From assembly GCF_032062135.1 (NCBI RefSeq), contig NC_092859.1, positions 22,534,211 through 22,598,210 of the forward strand: DNA of 64,000 bases, read 5' to 3'. Source of the stretch: Pyxicephalus adspersus (taxonomy: Eukaryota > Chordata > Amphibia > Anura > Pyxicephalidae). The stretch's first letter is position 1. The number at the start of each line of letters is the position of its first letter. Below are positions 61,950-64,000 of this stretch, one piece after another. The position numbers and the translations under genes were made by a program. Under the pieces are notes generated by a model. That model saw only the letters and a program-made list of their open reading frames with translations, was not told where the DNA came from and ran no database searches.

Positions 61950-62285
61950 TAAATAGCAGCCATAAAAGTACTAATTAGCAGGAAATATGAAATGCAGGTG
62001 GTAAAAATTAATAAACAACAGAAAGAGGAAAGACTTTGGACTCCTCCGCTATTGGCAGCTTTGTAAGGGCCGCTGGGATCATTCCCTGGAATTTCAGGCA
62101 TTTGTAGGCCTAGAAAACTGATAAGATCCATTTCCTGTCAGGACACCTACAAGCAGCAAATGACCCACCGGCCTATTAGACCACAAAGGGGGCAGATGAA
62201 GGCGAAGGGATCAAAGTACTTCACAGATACAACCAGCCAGATTATCCAGTGGAAAACAATAATTTATTGGGGGTCAAAGTGCTTG
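61950..62285. other. Candidate intronic regulatory block next to a hAT insertion
   Basis: Unique block with 'aagtactaattagcagg', 'ttaataaacaacag', 'cctccgctattggcagc' (CCAAT complement) and 'gccgctgggatcattccc'. Confidence 0.35.
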
Positions 62286-62337
62286 CTACATACATTGTCA
62301 TCACGCAAGGAGCAAATTTCCACTCGATATGCTACAG

Positions 62338-62867
62338 CAGAGGTAGGCAAACTCCGGCCTTTAGGCCGCATACGGCCTAGCTAGTATTCCAGTCCGGCCT
62401 AACACCCCCCTAGTTATTTATTGTTGGATCCAGCCTAACTGAATTGTCGCGTTATTGCGAGTTTCCACGATATCATCGAGTTCCCACACAGTAACCCCAA
62501 TTACTATGCCTAAAGAACAGAAGCAACGCGCAGCTACCAGTCACCGGAAGGCTGACCTCGAACGTTGTGTCTTCAACCCCTGAATGGACTGACGAATTAT
62601 TCTTCGTCCAACGTGGCAACAAAGCCGTATGTTTAGTGTGCAAAGACACCAACAGCACTTTGGAACAGTCAAATTTCAAGGGGCATTTCGATGCCAAGCA
62701 CGCGCACATGCACAGAGACTACACCGCGGATGAGCGGAAGACTGAGGCTGCTCGCGTGCAGTCACGGTTGGAAAAAAACTTTCCTTGGACACCTTGTTTC
62801 TTCTGGCCTAGAGTGCCTTCTTAACCTCCTGAAATGGCCTAGTAGTTCAAAAAGTTTGCCGACCCTG
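62338..62867 (+). mobile_element. Nonautonomous hAT element with perfect 8-bp target duplication
   Basis: TGCTACAG occurs at 62330-62337 and again at 62868-62875. The termini are CAGAGGTAGGCAAACT and, inverted, CAGGGTCGGCAAACT, one indel and one substitution apart. CAG ends plus an 8-bp duplication are the hallmark of hAT transposons. At 530 bp the element keeps only the start of a transposase gene, so most of it was lost by internal deletion. It lies antisense to SOX5 in an intron. Confidence 0.93.
62506..62824 (+). pseudogene. hAT transposase 5' remnant with BED zinc finger
   Basis: An ATG at 62506 opens a 25-codon frame (MPKEQKQRAATSHRK start) that stops at 62581-62583. The matching continuation lies one base out of frame (EWTDELFFVQ onward) and runs to a stop at 62822. 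The second segment contains CLVC followed 14 residues later by HFDAKH, the Cys2/His2 pattern of a BED finger, as in hAT transposases and the GTF2IRD2-type host proteins derived from them. The RNase-H-like catalytic domain and the C-terminal dimerisation domain are missing. A single-base frameshift near 62580 and the deletion make it nonfunctional. Confidence 0.85.
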
Positions 62868-64000
62868 TGCTACAGAATCCCCAAAATGACTGTTTGAAAA
62901 CAAGAACTCTGGCTCAATCATTTATACACACGGGGGGTGCATGTGTAAGGATTCCTATTACTTTTTAAAGAATTCGCAAAAAACTAAAAAAGCACTCAAA
63001 TCAACTACACAGATTCTGAGGGAGGAGAATTAGGTGTAGTAGAAGATCATTCATTTTATATTTTGTTTGAGCTGAAAGTGCCCCCACTTCTTCAAATGCC
63101 TGACACAGATGAGCCACTGCTTTAACTTCTTACCTTGTGACTTGCTAAAAAGTTACAATGTTGCAGTGATCACTCAGTAAAAAGAAACTCCTTTTCCTGA
63201 GTTTTTTTCTGCTTCCAGGTCATTAGCAAACCAGCAAACTGCGCTGCAGGCAGCCACATTTGAACACAGCTATGGCTCCAGCGCAAATCCTAAACTGTAA
63301 CTGCACAGCCAAAAGAAACTTATCGCTTTCAAGAACCACACCATGATCTGGTGCAGCTGCATGCAAAAATGGTCCAGTAATACAGTTGAACCCGCAGCAA
63401 AAAAAAGCAAACTGGTGGCATGATCTCAGCCTTACTGGAAAGGATTTCTTTTATGAACAAAAGTTGAAGCTTTTTAAAATATATGGAGCTTCATCAGGAT
63501 ATGGTTGTTGTATTCCTGTATATATATTATATTTTAATTCAGTACAGTTAATAACAGGTCCACTTTAATAAACACCAGCTGTTCCATTTTTAAAAAGGTG
63601 CTGCATTGAACAAGCATGGAAGCTGCTCTTCACCTAGTTGTGTGTAATTATGTGTGCCATTGAGAAGCTTTTCATTAACACTGTGAACAAACTCCACACT
63701 TTCGGGGCTTCTGAGCCATGTACTAAACACTTGATATTAACACCTGTGTGTGTGTGCCCATTGAATCCTAAGACTTATTTGGCTATAACATAAAAGAAAA
63801 TTAAAGGCCCATCTAAAAATCCTATTTCTGTAGAGATACCCTACAACAACTTTCTAAAATTACAACGAGCTTATGTTTTGAGCCTTTTAGGCTGGATCAG
63901 GAGAGCCCCTCGTAAAAGGACCCTGCGCACTCCCCGCAATTCACTCTGGTACAACCTTGTCTGGCAGAGGAGGGGACCTATTTTTTCCTTGCTGCAGTTA

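Larger units (their letters stand above)
55652..64000 (-). other. SOX5: SOX5 intron upstream of the first exon seen
   Basis: Sequence 5' of the exon at 55651-55420, ending in acceptor TTTGTTCCTTCCAG. I searched the minus strand for the short upstream coding exon of the long isoform (start Met-Leu-Thr-Asp) and did not find it, so this is read as intron continuing past 64000. Noncoding 5' exons cannot be excluded by eye. Stretches with nothing nameable: 55655-56290, 56830-57010, 57255-57720, 57960-61945 and 62880-64000. An AC-rich patch lies at 56788-56820. The 77-codon open frame at 60325-60558 has no recognisable family. Confidence 0.8.

Noticed and set aside
55652..64000. Search for the short first coding exon of long SOX5
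   Set aside because: No sequence encoding the expected start with a following donor was found on the minus strand; it is presumably outside the window.

Overview
The window reads as intron-rich vertebrate chromosomal DNA, most probably from a frog (anuran amphibian). It carries three coding exons of one large gene, SOX5 (SoxD-group HMG-box transcription factor), all on the minus strand. In transcript order they are 55651-55420 (77 codons plus one base, beginning at the Met-Ser-Ser-Lys-Arg segment), 44446-44236 (70 codons plus one base) and 364-278 (29 codons). Each has a good AG acceptor and GT donor, and the phases join correctly (2-0, 0-1, 1-1). The first coding exon, which in other vertebrates encodes about 13 residues of the long isoform, was not found and should lie beyond 64000. 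The coiled-coil, HMG-box and C-terminal exons should lie before position 1. I support no other intact protein gene and no tRNA, rRNA or CRISPR.

The other 99% is SOX5 intron: about 8.3 kb upstream of the first exon seen, 10,973 bp between the first and second, 43,871 bp between the second and third, and 277 bp after the third. Two kinds of material fill it. The first is unique, high-complexity blocks, often richer in CpG and in homeodomain- and SOX-type cores than their surroundings. These are candidate cis-regulatory elements, as expected for a developmental regulator, but no alignment could be run, so they carry low to moderate confidence. The second is dispersed repeats: tRNA-derived SINEs with clear A and B boxes, LINE-type 3' tails ending in TAA/TTA microsatellite, ten sites where a ~110-125 bp unit derived from the SINE tail occurs (several of them tandem), five members of a terminal-inverted-repeat MITE family with TTA target sites, three copies of a ~160 bp CAGTG-ended element with 5-bp target duplications, a 530 bp internally deleted hAT element with a perfect 8-bp target duplication and a BED zinc-finger remnant, two Tc1-like relics, minisatellites and microsatellites.

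The frog assignment rests on the repeat families (the tail with 'gcgccaacatatta', the 'ggctacgtacacac' MITEs), which I recognise from anuran genomes by memory. SOX5 is recognised from the translated exons. A 158-base N gap lies at 49402-49559. I saw no undescribed multigene system. The most unusual structures are the SINE-tail arrays, the palindromic MITEs, and paired SOX and TGIF/MEIS-like sites inside SOX5 introns.
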